Shown here piece after piece: positions 7,055 to 15,935 of a stretch of DNA of 25,029 nt. Numbering within the stretch: position 1 is the first letter of the stretch; each line of letters opens with the position of its first letter. A program made the translations under genes and the position numbers. This stretch comes from Flavipsychrobacter sp964461535 (GTDB lineage Bacteria > Bacteroidota > Bacteroidia > Chitinophagales > Chitinophagaceae): contig CAYWUY010000043.1 of NCBI GenBank assembly GCA_964461535.1, positions 1 through 25,029 on the forward strand, given 5' to 3'. The notes below the pieces were generated by a model. It was not told the origin of the DNA. It did no database searches and saw only the letters and a list, made by a program, of their open reading frames with translations.

Positions 7055-10000
7055 ATGAGTTGTTTACAGATGATAAAACGCAATAAAATGAAGCATCAAA
7101 GGCTATCAAATGCTTATTTAAGGTCTATATTTTTCTTTACTCTATTAATATGTAACATACAATCTTTTGGTCAAATCATTTGGAGCTCTACTACGGGTTC
7201 TATTTGGCTTAGAGGTAGTAACTGGGCAGGAGGCGTAGTTCCAGGCGGTACAGACATTGCGCAATTTAATGCAAACCCAACTAGTGCTTCTACAGGTGTG
7301 GGAATTAATATGGATTCTTGCTCAGGTAGTGCATCTGTAGGTGCTATCTATGTAAGCCCCAGCAGATCTAATAGTTTAATAATTGGCAATAGCGGCACAT
7401 CGTCGGGCACACTCAATTTACTTGGAACCACACTTGGTGGATTTTCTAATGTTATTTTATCTAATCAGAACAATGCTACTAGCGGTATTTTAACCCTTCA
7501 ACAAAATCAAGGTACTGGCAGTGGTGGACTATCTATTGATTTAGGAAGTAGCAATAAAACTATTGTTACAAAAGCAGGCACTACAACTGCATTAGGTACT
7601 ACAATAAATATTAATACTTCAATAGCAGGTAGTGGTGGCATAACGTTTTATGGTAGTGGAACATGGAATAATGCAACAGCTACCGGAAATAACGGAGGTG
7701 TTCTTAGACTAGGAGGAAATAATAGTTTTACAGGTGGCATAACTGTAGGCAATAATGACGGAACTTTAACTGGTCAATTACAACTAGATAATAAACTTGC
7801 TATAGCTAATATTGTAGGTAATGATATTATTATCAACAATAATAGCCAGCTATATTTATCTGCTAGTTACTCATCTTCAGACTCTACATATCAAGCTAGT
7901 AACTACACACTTTATCTCAATGGTATTGGACAAAACACAACTACTTTAGGAAAAGGAGCGCTAGTAAACCTTAACAACAACTCTTACAATTGGGATGGCA
8001 ATATTAATTTACTAACTGATGCAGGCATTAGCTGTTTGGGTAGTAATTCTATTTTAAATATTCTTGGCAATTTAACAGGAGCCGGCCAATTAATAAAGTA
8101 TGGAAACGGTACACTACTATTATCGGGCAATTCTAATTCTTATACAGGAGGCACTAAAATAATAAATGGTACACTGCAAGTCGCAGCCACATCAAATTTA
8201 CCTACTGGTGATGTTGTTTTTGCCCAACTAAATAATAATAGCAATAGACTTGTATTCAATAATCCTAATCAAACAATCACCTCTTTAAGTAATACCTGGA
8301 CGAATACAAGTAGCACCTATTCTCAAATACTACAACTAAATAATACAACTCTAACTATCAACCAAAACATTAATACTACTTTTGGAAATGGTGCTGTTAA
8401 TAGCTTATCTGCATATATTACCGGTACAGGAACAATTATAAAAAATGGTATTGGAAACCTTACGTTGTTTAGCTCTGCACATTCATTCTCTGGTAGCCTT
8501 ATACTAAATGATGGTACACTTACGCTAAACACTCCTAATAGTACTACCACAAACCTTGGCAATGCAAGAATTGTACTAAACAAAGGCAACCTAAATACAG
8601 TAGGTATAGGCGCTAATGCTGTAATAAATTTGAATAGCTTAACTTTAAATGACAGCAGTTTTATATACTTAGATTCTACAAAATCGAGTCAATTAAAATT
8701 CGCGGCTAGTGATACTTGTATTTGGACAGCATCAAAGCAGTTACTTATATACAATTGGAAAGGGACTTATGGTTCCGCTGGAAATAGAGGGAGAGTATTT
8801 GTAGGAACATCTACTAGCGGACTAACTGCAACGCAACTTAACCAAATAAGATTCATTGACAACTTTGGCAATATATTCACTGCCATGCAGCTATCTACTG
8901 GTGAAATTGTTCCCAATAAACCAACTATCACCACTACTGCTGCTCCTTATGGCCCTTTCTGCAGCAATTTAAGTAACGACATATCAGTAGATTTTACTTA
9001 TTCAGGTCCATTAACTGGTCCATTTTTAGTACAATTATCAGGCCCTACAGGAACCTTTGCTACTGATTTTACAACCAACATAATAGGGTCTGGTACAACA
9101 TCACCTATTAATGCAACAATTCCGGTTGGGTATGCTACAGGAACTGGCTATAGAGTAAGAGTTATAAATGCAAGCCCAGTCAATACATTTGGTACTAATA
9201 ATGGAATAAATATTACCATTAATGGAAATCCGAACGTTGCAGCAATTATTGGTCCGGGTTTCGTTCCTCAAGGTATCTCAACTACTTATACCAATAGTAC
9301 AACAGGTGGAATTTGGAATTCATCTAACACTTCTGTTGCTACTGTATCAGCTTCAGGTGTTGTTAGCGGATTAACTTTAGGGACAACTACCCTATCTTAT
9401 ACAGTTACCAATAGCTGCGGACTAAGTACTACTGTAACGAAAGTAATAGATGTAACAGTGCTCCCATTCATTAGTTCAGTAAGTCCTACAATTGCTAATG
9501 CTGGAACAACTATGACAATAAATGGGGGCAACTTTAATGGCATAGCTACTAATAACCGCGTATTTATTGGCAATATTAGAGCCGAAGTACTTAGTGGCAG
9601 TGCCAGTAGCTTGCAAATAAGCTGGCCACTTAATACAGCATATGGTACATTATCGGTTTCAGATTCGGCTACCAGTCTTACTGCATATACACCATTTAAT
9701 ATGCAACCTGATTACGACAATACAGGGCTTATAACAGATAGCTTCAACATTAAAGATGCTGTTTACTTCACTTGCGGTTCTTTACCAGTAGGGGTTGCAA
9801 CCGGAGATTTAGATAACGATGGAAAACCAGAAATTGTTGTAGCCAATAGCGAAACCAATACACTTTCAGTATTCAGAAACACAACTACTACCAATAATAT
9901 AAGTAGTACTTCATTTGCTGCACCAATTTCATTAACTACCGGATTCGGCCCGTATTATGTAAAAATAGCTGATATAGATGCCGATGGAAAGCAAGATATC

Positions 10001-13000
10001 ATTGTAACGAATGCATCAACCAGTGTAAACAAAATTTCAGTTTACAAGAATAATTCTACCGTTGGTAGCCTATCATTTGGTAGTAAAGTAGATTATAACT
10101 CGGGGGGCTTGGTTCCTACGGACGTTGCAGTTGCAGATATTGATAAGGATGGCAAACCTGATATTATAACCACACTTAGAGGTTCTGCTAAAATAGCTGT
10201 ACTGAGAAACATAACTAATGTTGGCGTTATTAACACCAGTAGTTTTTCATCTGCCGTTACTTATAATACTGGCCTTGCACCATTTAAGCTGGCTGTGGGA
10301 GATGTAGACAACGACGGAAAAATTGATATAGCAGTATCTAATTATTCATCAGACAATGTTACTATTTTTCATAATAATGCTATTCCGGGTATCATTGCAT
10401 CATCTTCACTAGATGCTGGTACAACTTATACTACTGGAGTTGGACCAACCGGTATAAGTATTGCCGATATTAATGCAGATGGTAAACCTGAAATAATTAC
10501 TACCAATACTGCTAGTAATACCATTAGTGTTTTTCAAAATACAAATTCAATATCTGGCACTACCTCATTCTCATCAAAAATTGATTTTGCAACAGGAAAT
10601 TTACCCGAAGACCTAGATGTAGCTGATATGGACGGCGATGGAAAAATTGATATAGTTGTTGGCAACTACTTTGGTAGTAGCTTCTCGATATTTAGAAATA
10701 CAATTACAGGTAGTAGCATCACCTCATCCTCACTAACAAGAAGGCTAAATAAAACAGGATCAATATACCCCTCCGGCATTAGCTGTAGAGATATGGATAG
10801 TGATGGTAAACCAGACGTAGTTTTACTTAACGGTGGTATAAATACAGTAGGAATTTATAAAAACTATCCACTTCCTCCTGTTGGAAATATTACCGGGGCC
10901 GATACAATCTGCGCTGGCAGTTCAAGTACATTTGCCAATTCTGTAACTGGGGGTTATTGGGCAGTTAACAATCCAGCAGTAGCTACAATAAATAGTAGCA
11001 CCGGGGTATTACATGCACTATCTTCCGGAAATATTACTATCTCCTACTCTACTACGGCTCAGGGCGACACTAATTATTCTACAAAAATGGTTCATATCGA
11101 TACTACCACAACTGTTAGCGATATAACATCTGCTAGCCATTCATTGTGTGTTGGTGCATCATTGATATTACACAATACTGCTAGCGGCGGTGTATGGACA
11201 TCTTCTTCTCCAAGCATTGCAACTATTAGTATTAGTGGACTAGTTACCGGAAATAATGTTGGCACATCAATCATCACTTATAGCATAAACAATCTTTGCA
11301 GTAGTAGTTTTGATACCTTTCATGTTCAAGTAACACCTACTAGCGGCTATGAGATTGGTAATATTGAAGGCATACATAACCTATGTACCGGAAGAACAAT
11401 AACATTATCAGATACATCGGCCGGAGGAAGATGGACTATTTCGGATACTACAATAGCAAACATTAGTAACTCTGGTGAACTAACAACACTAAGCAGAGGA
11501 ACCGCTATAGTAACTTACACTATAGACGGTACATGTGGTAGTTACTTAGATACATTTGCTATTAATGTAGATACTTTAATAAATGCTGATAGTATAGGTG
11601 GTATAAATAGCGTTTGTGTAGGAAGTTCAATAACGTTATCTAGTACTCTATATACCGGCGGTAACTGGACAACCCAAACCGGCAATAGCACTATAACCCC
11701 TAGTGGTGTTTTATCAGGTGTATTTGCCGGTAGTGATACAGTTTATTATGTCATATCAAATATTTGCAATGCAGATACATTAAAAAAACAAATTAATGTA
11801 TTACCATTGGCAGACGCGGGAATTATTAGCGGACCTGATGTGCTATGTACTGGAAGCAGTACTACTCTCACTAGTACTACAGCAGGTGGATTATGGACAA
11901 GAACGAATACAGCCCTCAATATAAATTTATTGGGTGTTGCAAACGGTGTTAGTAGTGGTATAGATACTATCTACTACATATTTACAAATACCTGTGGGAG
12001 AGATTCAACTGAAAAAATTATTACTGTTTTATCTGCGCCAAGTGCAGGCTCTCTATCCGGAGCCAGTACCTTATGTTTGGGAAGTACTACTACGCTAAGG
12101 GCTAGTGTAGCCGGCGGCAGTTGGAGCGCACTAAGAGATAAAATTACAGTTACAGATAGTGTTGTAACCGCTGTATCGGTTGGTATTGATTCTGTTTTAT
12201 ATACAGTTAGTAATACTTGCGGTACAAATGTAGCTATCAGAAAAATTACTGTAGTCACCAACCCAACTGTAGATACAATTATTGGAGCTAATGAAGTATG
12301 TGTAGGTAGCAAAATAACCCTTTACGACTCTACTGCAGGAGGAACTTGGTCTAAAGTTGGCTCTAAACTAAGTATAACTTCGGCCGGCATAGTTACTGGT
12401 ATATCAGCAGGAATTGATACTGTTAAATATACAGTAAGTAATGCCTGTGGTTCTATAAGCACTAGTAAAGCTATAACAGTTCTCGGAAATGCAAGCACAG
12501 CTACCATAACTTGCAGAACAACGCTATGCGAAGGTGACACCACACTTGTTAGTGCGTCTATACCTGGCGGAACTTGGAGTATAGTTAGTAACAAACTATC
12601 AATAAACTCCAACATTATTAGTGCTATTACTCCCGGCTCCGATAGTGTAGTTTATACCATAAGCAACTCTTGCGACACAGCAACTATATATAAGAAAATA
12701 ACAATCAACCCACTACCAGATGCGGGTAATATAACGGGTGAAGATACAGTTGCTCCGGGTAATCATATTCAACTTACAGATAGCTCGGCAGATGGCAAAT
12801 GGTACTCAATAAGTAAAAATGCTACAGTTAATGCTGATGGTTTAGTAACAGGAGTGAAACCAGGACAAGACACCATCATATATGTAGTAAGTAATACTTG
12901 TGGAAAAGATACTGCCTACCATGATATTATAATATCATCTGCAGCACCTGAAACGGTATCAAATATTAAAGTTTATCCCAACCCAAGTACAGGAAACTTT

Positions 13001-13198
13001 AGTGTAAAAGTGGAATCTAGTATAGATCAAACGGTACAATTATTGTTTACCAACTCTGCCTTCCAAATAATTGATTATTGGACTATTACTACTAATAAGG
13101 AATATGACATATCCATAAATGTACCATCCGGAGTTTACCTACTTTCAGCAATATCACTGCAAGGATGGTATACTAGCAAAATATCTGTCCAACATTAA
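7055..13198 (+). CDS. Giant modular T9SS-secreted surface protein (PATR/IPT/FG-GAP/Ig-like repeats)
   Basis: A 2047-residue protein predicted to be secreted by the type IX system and attached to or released from the surface, probably in adhesion. Order: signal peptide (ends near 39, QSFG-Q); autotransporter-associated beta-strand region (about 40-625, with SNWAGGVVPGGTD, SFTGGITVG, SYTGGTKIINGTLQV and SFSGSLILNDGTLTL); one BIG2-like domain (about 733-800); an IPT/TIG domain (about 803-885); seven FG-GAP/VCBS repeats (about 905-1270) each with a calcium-type DxDxDG loop; nine Ig-like repeats of about 76 residues (1277-1967); and a type A T9SS sorting domain (about 1969-2047, IKVYPNPSTGNF start, ISLQGW near the end). 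Met12 (7088) gives a more usual signal peptide than Met1 and may be the true start. It follows the sigma/FecR pair by 73 nt but has its own -7 box. Ligand unknown. Confidence 0.9.
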   Translation: MSCLQMIKRNKMKHQRLSNAYLRSIFFFTLLICNIQSFGQIIWSSTTGSIWLRGSNWAGGVVPGGTDIAQFNANPTSASTGVGINMDSCSGSASVGAIYVSPSRSNSLIIGNSGTSSGTLNLLGTTLGGFSNVILSNQNNATSGILTLQQNQGTGSGGLSIDLGSSNKTIVTKAGTTTALGTTININTSIAGSGGITFYGSGTWNNATATGNNGGVLRLGGNNSFTGGITVGNNDGTLTGQLQLDNKLAIANIVGNDIIINNNSQLYLSASYSSSDSTYQASNYTLYLNGIGQNTTTLGKGALVNLNNNSYNWDGNINLLTDAGISCLGSNSILNILGNLTGAGQLIKYGNGTLLLSGNSNSYTGGTKIINGTLQVAATSNLPTGDVVFAQLNNNSNRLVFNNPNQTITSLSNTWTNTSSTYSQILQLNNTTLTINQNINTTFGNGAVNSLSAYITGTGTIIKNGIGNLTLFSSAHSFSGSLILNDGTLTLNTPNSTTTNLGNARIVLNKGNLNTVGIGANAVINLNSLTLNDSSFIYLDSTKSSQLKFAASDTCIWTASKQLLIYNWKGTYGSAGNRGRVFVGTSTSGLTATQLNQIRFIDNFGNIFTAMQLSTGEIVPNKPTITTTAAPYGPFCSNLSNDISVDFTYSGPLTGPFLVQLSGPTGTFATDFTTNIIGSGTTSPINATIPVGYATGTGYRVRVINASPVNTFGTNNGINITINGNPNVAAIIGPGFVPQGISTTYTNSTTGGIWNSSNTSVATVSASGVVSGLTLGTTTLSYTVTNSCGLSTTVTKVIDVTVLPFISSVSPTIANAGTTMTINGGNFNGIATNNRVFIGNIRAEVLSGSASSLQISWPLNTAYGTLSVSDSATSLTAYTPFNMQPDYDNTGLITDSFNIKDAVYFTCGSLPVGVATGDLDNDGKPEIVVANSETNTLSVFRNTTTTNNISSTSFAAPISLTTGFGPYYVKIADIDADGKQDIIVTNASTSVNKISVYKNNSTVGSLSFGSKVDYNSGGLVPTDVAVADIDKDGKPDIITTLRGSAKIAVLRNITNVGVINTSSFSSAVTYNTGLAPFKLAVGDVDNDGKIDIAVSNYSSDNVTIFHNNAIPGIIASSSLDAGTTYTTGVGPTGISIADINADGKPEIITTNTASNTISVFQNTNSISGTTSFSSKIDFATGNLPEDLDVADMDGDGKIDIVVGNYFGSSFSIFRNTITGSSITSSSLTRRLNKTGSIYPSGISCRDMDSDGKPDVVLLNGGINTVGIYKNYPLPPVGNITGADTICAGSSSTFANSVTGGYWAVNNPAVATINSSTGVLHALSSGNITISYSTTAQGDTNYSTKMVHIDTTTTVSDITSASHSLCVGASLILHNTASGGVWTSSSPSIATISISGLVTGNNVGTSIITYSINNLCSSSFDTFHVQVTPTSGYEIGNIEGIHNLCTGRTITLSDTSAGGRWTISDTTIANISNSGELTTLSRGTAIVTYTIDGTCGSYLDTFAINVDTLINADSIGGINSVCVGSSITLSSTLYTGGNWTTQTGNSTITPSGVLSGVFAGSDTVYYVISNICNADTLKKQINVLPLADAGIISGPDVLCTGSSTTLTSTTAGGLWTRTNTALNINLLGVANGVSSGIDTIYYIFTNTCGRDSTEKIITVLSAPSAGSLSGASTLCLGSTTTLRASVAGGSWSALRDKITVTDSVVTAVSVGIDSVLYTVSNTCGTNVAIRKITVVTNPTVDTIIGANEVCVGSKITLYDSTAGGTWSKVGSKLSITSAGIVTGISAGIDTVKYTVSNACGSISTSKAITVLGNASTATITCRTTLCEGDTTLVSASIPGGTWSIVSNKLSINSNIISAITPGSDSVVYTISNSCDTATIYKKITINPLPDAGNITGEDTVAPGNHIQLTDSSADGKWYSISKNATVNADGLVTGVKPGQDTIIYVVSNTCGKDTAYHDIIISSAAPETVSNIKVYPNPSTGNFSVKVESSIDQTVQLLFTNSAFQIIDYWTITTNKEYDISINVPSGVYLLSAISLQGWYTSKISVQH
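9770..10863 (+). repeat. Seven FG-GAP/VCBS repeats inside the giant surface protein
   Basis: Seven copies of a roughly 50-60 residue unit are visible, each with an Asp-rich loop followed by a hydrophobic strand: DLDNDGKPEIVV, DIDADGKQDIIV, DIDKDGKPDIIT, DVDNDGKIDIAV, DINADGKPEIIT, DMDGDGKIDIVV and DMDSDGKPDVVL. Seven such blades would close a beta-propeller of the integrin-alpha type with bound calcium. The repeats are diverged at the DNA level. Confidence 0.85.
10883..12957 (+). repeat. Nine tandem Ig-like repeats inside the giant surface protein
   Basis: Nine units of about 74-80 residues follow one another. A typical unit has an L/V-C-x-G-S/T start, a central GG-x-W, a V/L-x-G turn, a Y-x-x-S-N strand and an N-x-C-G near the end (for example SGPDVLCTGSSTTL ... 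GGLW ... TNTCG). They resemble Ig-like group 2/gliding-associated Ig domains common in Bacteroidota surface proteins. Units 2-8 each carry both conserved Cys residues. Unit 1 keeps only the first and unit 9 only the second. Confidence 0.85.
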
Positions 13199-13200
13199 GA

Positions 13201-13614
13201 CTAGCTATAATTGTATATTTTTCTAATGCCATTGCAAAACACTAAATTGAATACACCCGACATTAGTATTACAATTATTGCTTTAAACACATCAATTATT
13301 AAAAGGTTTATTCTTCCGTTTGAGGAGGGTAAGCCTTTTAATTTTTGATATAAATCAATGTGGTGTTGATAATAAGAATCTACCTTCAGCTGATGAATGA
13401 TAACAAAGAAGAACATATAGCCAATACCAAGATAAATACCCGATTTGAAAAATTTCTTATCAGACATTCTTGCAACTATCCATGCAGCAATAAAATAAAT
13501 AGGTATCCAGCATAATTGTTCAAATACAGGTTTAATGCTGTACAGTGTTAAAACACCTATTGGAATACCTAATATAGATAAAGGCAGAATAGCCTTGCAT
13601 AATAATCCCTTCAT
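13201..13614 (-). CDS. Small integral membrane protein of unknown function
   Basis: A 137-residue protein with about four hydrophobic segments (near 8-28, 33-50, 56-74 and 105-127) and a basic C-terminus (NGIRKIYNYS). I recognise no family motif. A polar stretch at about 76-102 (KVDSYYQHHIDLYQKL) sits between the third and fourth segments. The stop lies only two bases from the stop of the convergent giant surface gene, with no terminator between. The ATG at 13614 is 57 nt from the divergent CDP-alcohol transferase gene, leaving little room for two promoters. The frame keeps membrane-protein character throughout, which supports a real gene, but the function is open. Confidence 0.7.
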   Translation of the reverse strand: MKGLLCKAILPLSILGIPIGVLTLYSIKPVFEQLCWIPIYFIAAWIVARMSDKKFFKSGIYLGIGYMFFFVIIHQLKVDSYYQHHIDLYQKLKGLPSSNGRINLLIIDVFKAIIVILMSGVFNLVFCNGIRKIYNYS

Positions 13615-13671
13615 GAAACTATTTATTCTGTTGTGCTATATTGCAGCTTAAAAGTAAACGATTCCTAAATT

Positions 13672-14298
13672 GTGGCAAGCAAAAAGTATTTAAATAATGT
13701 TCCGTATTTTCTGGTATTTAGCAGAATACCACTGGGCATATTAGTATTATGGCTAGCAACACATTATCATCAAAATCCCAATTATAAAAACTATGCCGTT
13801 ATAGCTATAGTAGTAGCTTTACTTACTGATGTATTCGATGGCATTATTGCAAGACACTTAAATATATCTAATACTTGGCTTCGCCGCGCAGATTCCAATG
13901 TAGATCAAATATTCTGGATAAGCGTACTAATAGGGGCCTACAAACTAAACGATGCCATATTTTACCAGCATATATGGGGCTTATCCATTGTACTACTATT
14001 AGAATTAAGTACTTATATTATATCCACTTTAAAATTTAAAAAAGAAGTGGCACTCCACGCCATCAGCTCTAAAGTTTTTACATTATTTCTTTGTGGCACA
14101 ATTATTCAGCTTTATTTACATAATGAATATAGTTCCCTATTGTTAATAACCATAGTCATTGGCATAGCTACAAGATTAGAAAACATAGCCATACTACTTA
14201 CCTTAAAACAATGGACAAATGACGTACCTTCTATATATCATGCCATTAAACTAAGAAATAAAGAAGCTATTAAAAGGAGTAAGTGGTTTAATGGATAA
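13672..14298 (+). CDS. CDP-alcohol phosphatidyltransferase family membrane enzyme
   Basis: A 208-residue multi-pass membrane protein that would transfer a phosphatidyl (or similar) group from a CDP-linked donor to an alcohol, as PgsA does. The family signature DxxDGxxAR(8)GxxxDxxxD is recognisable at D53, D56-G57, A60-R61, D74 and D78. All metal-binding Asp residues are present, but the signature Gly before D74 is Leu70. That Gly normally helps shape the CDP pocket, so substrate use may differ from typical PgsA. Hydrophobic segments before and after the motif (near 12-30, 42-52, 80-90, 96-115, 125-165) fit the six-helix fold. The start is GTG at 13672. The gene overlaps the next one by eight bases, so the two are translationally coupled. 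Confidence 0.82.
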   Translation: MASKKYLNNVPYFLVFSRIPLGILVLWLATHYHQNPNYKNYAVIAIVVALLTDVFDGIIARHLNISNTWLRRADSNVDQIFWISVLIGAYKLNDAIFYQHIWGLSIVLLLELSTYIISTLKFKKEVALHAISSKVFTLFLCGTIIQLYLHNEYSSLLLITIVIGIATRLENIAILLTLKQWTNDVPSIYHAIKLRNKEAIKRSKWFNG

Positions 14299-15220
14299 AG
14301 CAATAAAAAATAAATGGGTATCTATTTTTAGCATTCTGGCACACATTATATGTGGGGCTCTTTTTTTATACTCTGCTAACAACAAATTTATTCCTATTCA
14401 ATACTTTGAATATACAATAGCTGAGTATACACCCATAAAAAGCAGCCTTGCTCAATACTTAGCTAGAATAATTGTGAGCCTAGAAGGTATTATAGGGTTG
14501 TTGTTATTTTTCCAGTATACCGGCTATAAAAAGTGGGTTAGTAAAAGTGCTTTAGTTCTACTTATTACATTTAGCATATTCCTTATATACCAATGGGCTA
14601 AATACGGCAGCAATGTAAATTGCGGTTGTATGGGCGATGATGTATATGTAACACCACCAATGTCGTTACTTAAAAACATGTTGATGCTTACATGCCTTTA
14701 TGTTGGTAATAAAATAGTATTAATAAAACCAGGAAAGAAATATGAATTAACGTCTGTTGGAATAAGTATTATCTTATTAGCTATACCATTTATTGCCTTT
14801 CCGATAACGAATAATGAACCTCAATGGCAAAAGAATGGCTTTCGTATGAGCTTTTTTGGTGTGTACAATTACGATATTTCTGCAAAAAAATTACAACTAG
14901 AGAACGGTAAAAAAATTGTTGCTTTTGTAAGTCCTAAATGTATGCACTGTAAAATAGCAGCATACAAATTACACTTAATAAAAAAAGAAAATCCGGACTT
15001 ACCTATCTTCTTAGTAATAGCCGGAGATAAACCCCTTAAAGACTTTTACCAGTATACTCATGCCGAAAACCTTCCTTATGCACGTGTAGACGGTAATAGT
15101 TTTTTAATTTATACAGGTGGTGTGTACCCACAAATATTTTTCTTAAATAACGGCAAAGTAGAAGCCAAGGCGGGATATGAAGATATAAATACTACAATAA
15201 TAAAAGGTTGGCTAAAATAG
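14291..15220 (+). CDS. MauE/DoxX-like membrane protein fused to a thioredoxin-like domain
   Basis: A 309-residue envelope redox protein. The N-terminal half (about 1-145) has four membrane helices of the MauE/DoxX type, with a conserved CGC pair (C111, C113) in a loop after the third helix (NVNCGCMGDD). A fifth hydrophobic segment lies near 154-170. The C-terminal part (about 185-309) is a thioredoxin-like domain with the active-site CxxC as CMHC (217-220) after a beta strand (KIVAFVSPKC) and a likely cis-proline at P280 (GGVYPQIFF). The layout suggests that electrons pass between the membrane Cys pair and the thioredoxin CxxC across the membrane, as in Dsb/MauE systems; this is inference. 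It overlaps the CDP-alcohol transferase by eight bases. Its last codons and stop lie inside an 11-bp hairpin. Confidence 0.82.
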   Translation: MDKAIKNKWVSIFSILAHIICGALFLYSANNKFIPIQYFEYTIAEYTPIKSSLAQYLARIIVSLEGIIGLLLFFQYTGYKKWVSKSALVLLITFSIFLIYQWAKYGSNVNCGCMGDDVYVTPPMSLLKNMLMLTCLYVGNKIVLIKPGKKYELTSVGISIILLAIPFIAFPITNNEPQWQKNGFRMSFFGVYNYDISAKKLQLENGKKIVAFVSPKCMHCKIAAYKLHLIKKENPDLPIFLVIAGDKPLKDFYQYTHAENLPYARVDGNSFLIYTGGVYPQIFFLNNGKVEAKAGYEDINTTIIKGWLK

Positions 15221-15228
15221 CCAACCTT
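15204..15228. terminator. Bidirectional hairpin between convergent MauE-thioredoxin and GT2 genes
   Basis: A perfect 11-base stem (15204-15214 with 15218-15228) has a three-base AAA loop. It covers the last codons and the TAG of the plus-strand gene, and its right foot lies just before the stop of the minus-strand gene. Neither side has a strong T tract, although the minus-strand side continues TTATTATT, so termination is likely but may be imperfect. Confidence 0.6.
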
Positions 15229-15230
15229 AC

Positions 15231-15935
15231 TTATGATTTAATAGCTTCTTTTAATTGCTTGTATAGTTTAAAACCATGTTTTACAAATGAGAAGGTTTTT
15301 ACAGATGGGGAACCACCACTTCTATCCCTAAAATGAATATCAACCCATTTCATTTTAGCATTTTTCTTACACAGTACTGATACATAGATATTAGCCAAAT
15401 AAAAGTCAGCAGGAATTTTATGAACTATATTTTGCATAATATCAACATGAATAAGTCTATAAGGCACATTGGCATCTTTTACCCACTTACCCGTGGCTAC
15501 ATATGTAAACAAAGAAACGAATCGGGATATAACAAAACGCTTAAACCCATCATCTCTGGTTTTCCTGTAGCCATATACTACTTTATATTCATTTGCATGA
15601 TTAATAAAATCACTCAAATATTTTGGATCGCATTGTCCGTCAGAATCTACTTGTAAAATCCAGTCTGCACCATTTTCAATGGCTAACTTATAACCATAAA
15701 CACAAGACTGTCCGTGACCAGTATTTTTCTTATCAATTACTTTTAAATTAGGGTCGCTAGCAGCAAATGCATTTAGTTTAGATAAGGTTTTATCTTTTGA
15801 ACCGTCATTTAATATGCATAGTGTGTAGGGAATATTTATTGTTGACAATGTAGCATGCCATTCGTTATATACACTATCTATAGCTTCTTCTTCATTGTAA
15901 ACGGGCATTACTACCCATAAGTTTTTAATGGCCAT
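15231..15935 (-). CDS. Family 2 glycosyltransferase (dolichol-phosphate-mannose-synthase-like)
   Basis: A 234-residue GT-A fold glycosyltransferase that would transfer a sugar from a nucleotide donor. The N-terminus has the GT2 opening VVMPVYNEEEAI (8-19), the donor loop NDGSKDKT (43-50) and the metal-binding DSD at 97-99 (VDSDGQCDP). NVPYRLI (156-162) and FRDRSGGSPS (202-211) are typical of the DPM1-like subgroup in polyprenyl-phosphate sugar synthesis. There is no C-terminal membrane anchor, so it is cytoplasmic or peripheral. Its ATG lies inside the end of glf (11-base overlap), so both are made from one mRNA and may act in the same galactofuranose-containing glycan. It could equally be a direct glycan-chain transferase. 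Confidence 0.87.
   Translation of the reverse strand: MAIKNLWVVMPVYNEEEAIDSVYNEWHATLSTINIPYTLCILNDGSKDKTLSKLNAFAASDPNLKVIDKKNTGHGQSCVYGYKLAIENGADWILQVDSDGQCDPKYLSDFINHANEYKVVYGYRKTRDDGFKRFVISRFVSLFTYVATGKWVKDANVPYRLIHVDIMQNIVHKIPADFYLANIYVSVLCKKNAKMKWVDIHFRDRSGGSPSVKTFSFVKHGFKLYKQLKEAIKS

Noticed and set aside
11974..12615. Two antisense frames of about 100 codons in the giant surface gene
   Set aside because: They arise from the Ser/Thr/Val-rich repeat codons read backwards and repeat with the same period.
10883..12957. Tandem repeats considered as a CRISPR array or DNA-level satellite
   Set aside because: The period is about 230 bases, the units are diverged in DNA and conserved only as protein motifs, and they lie in one open frame.
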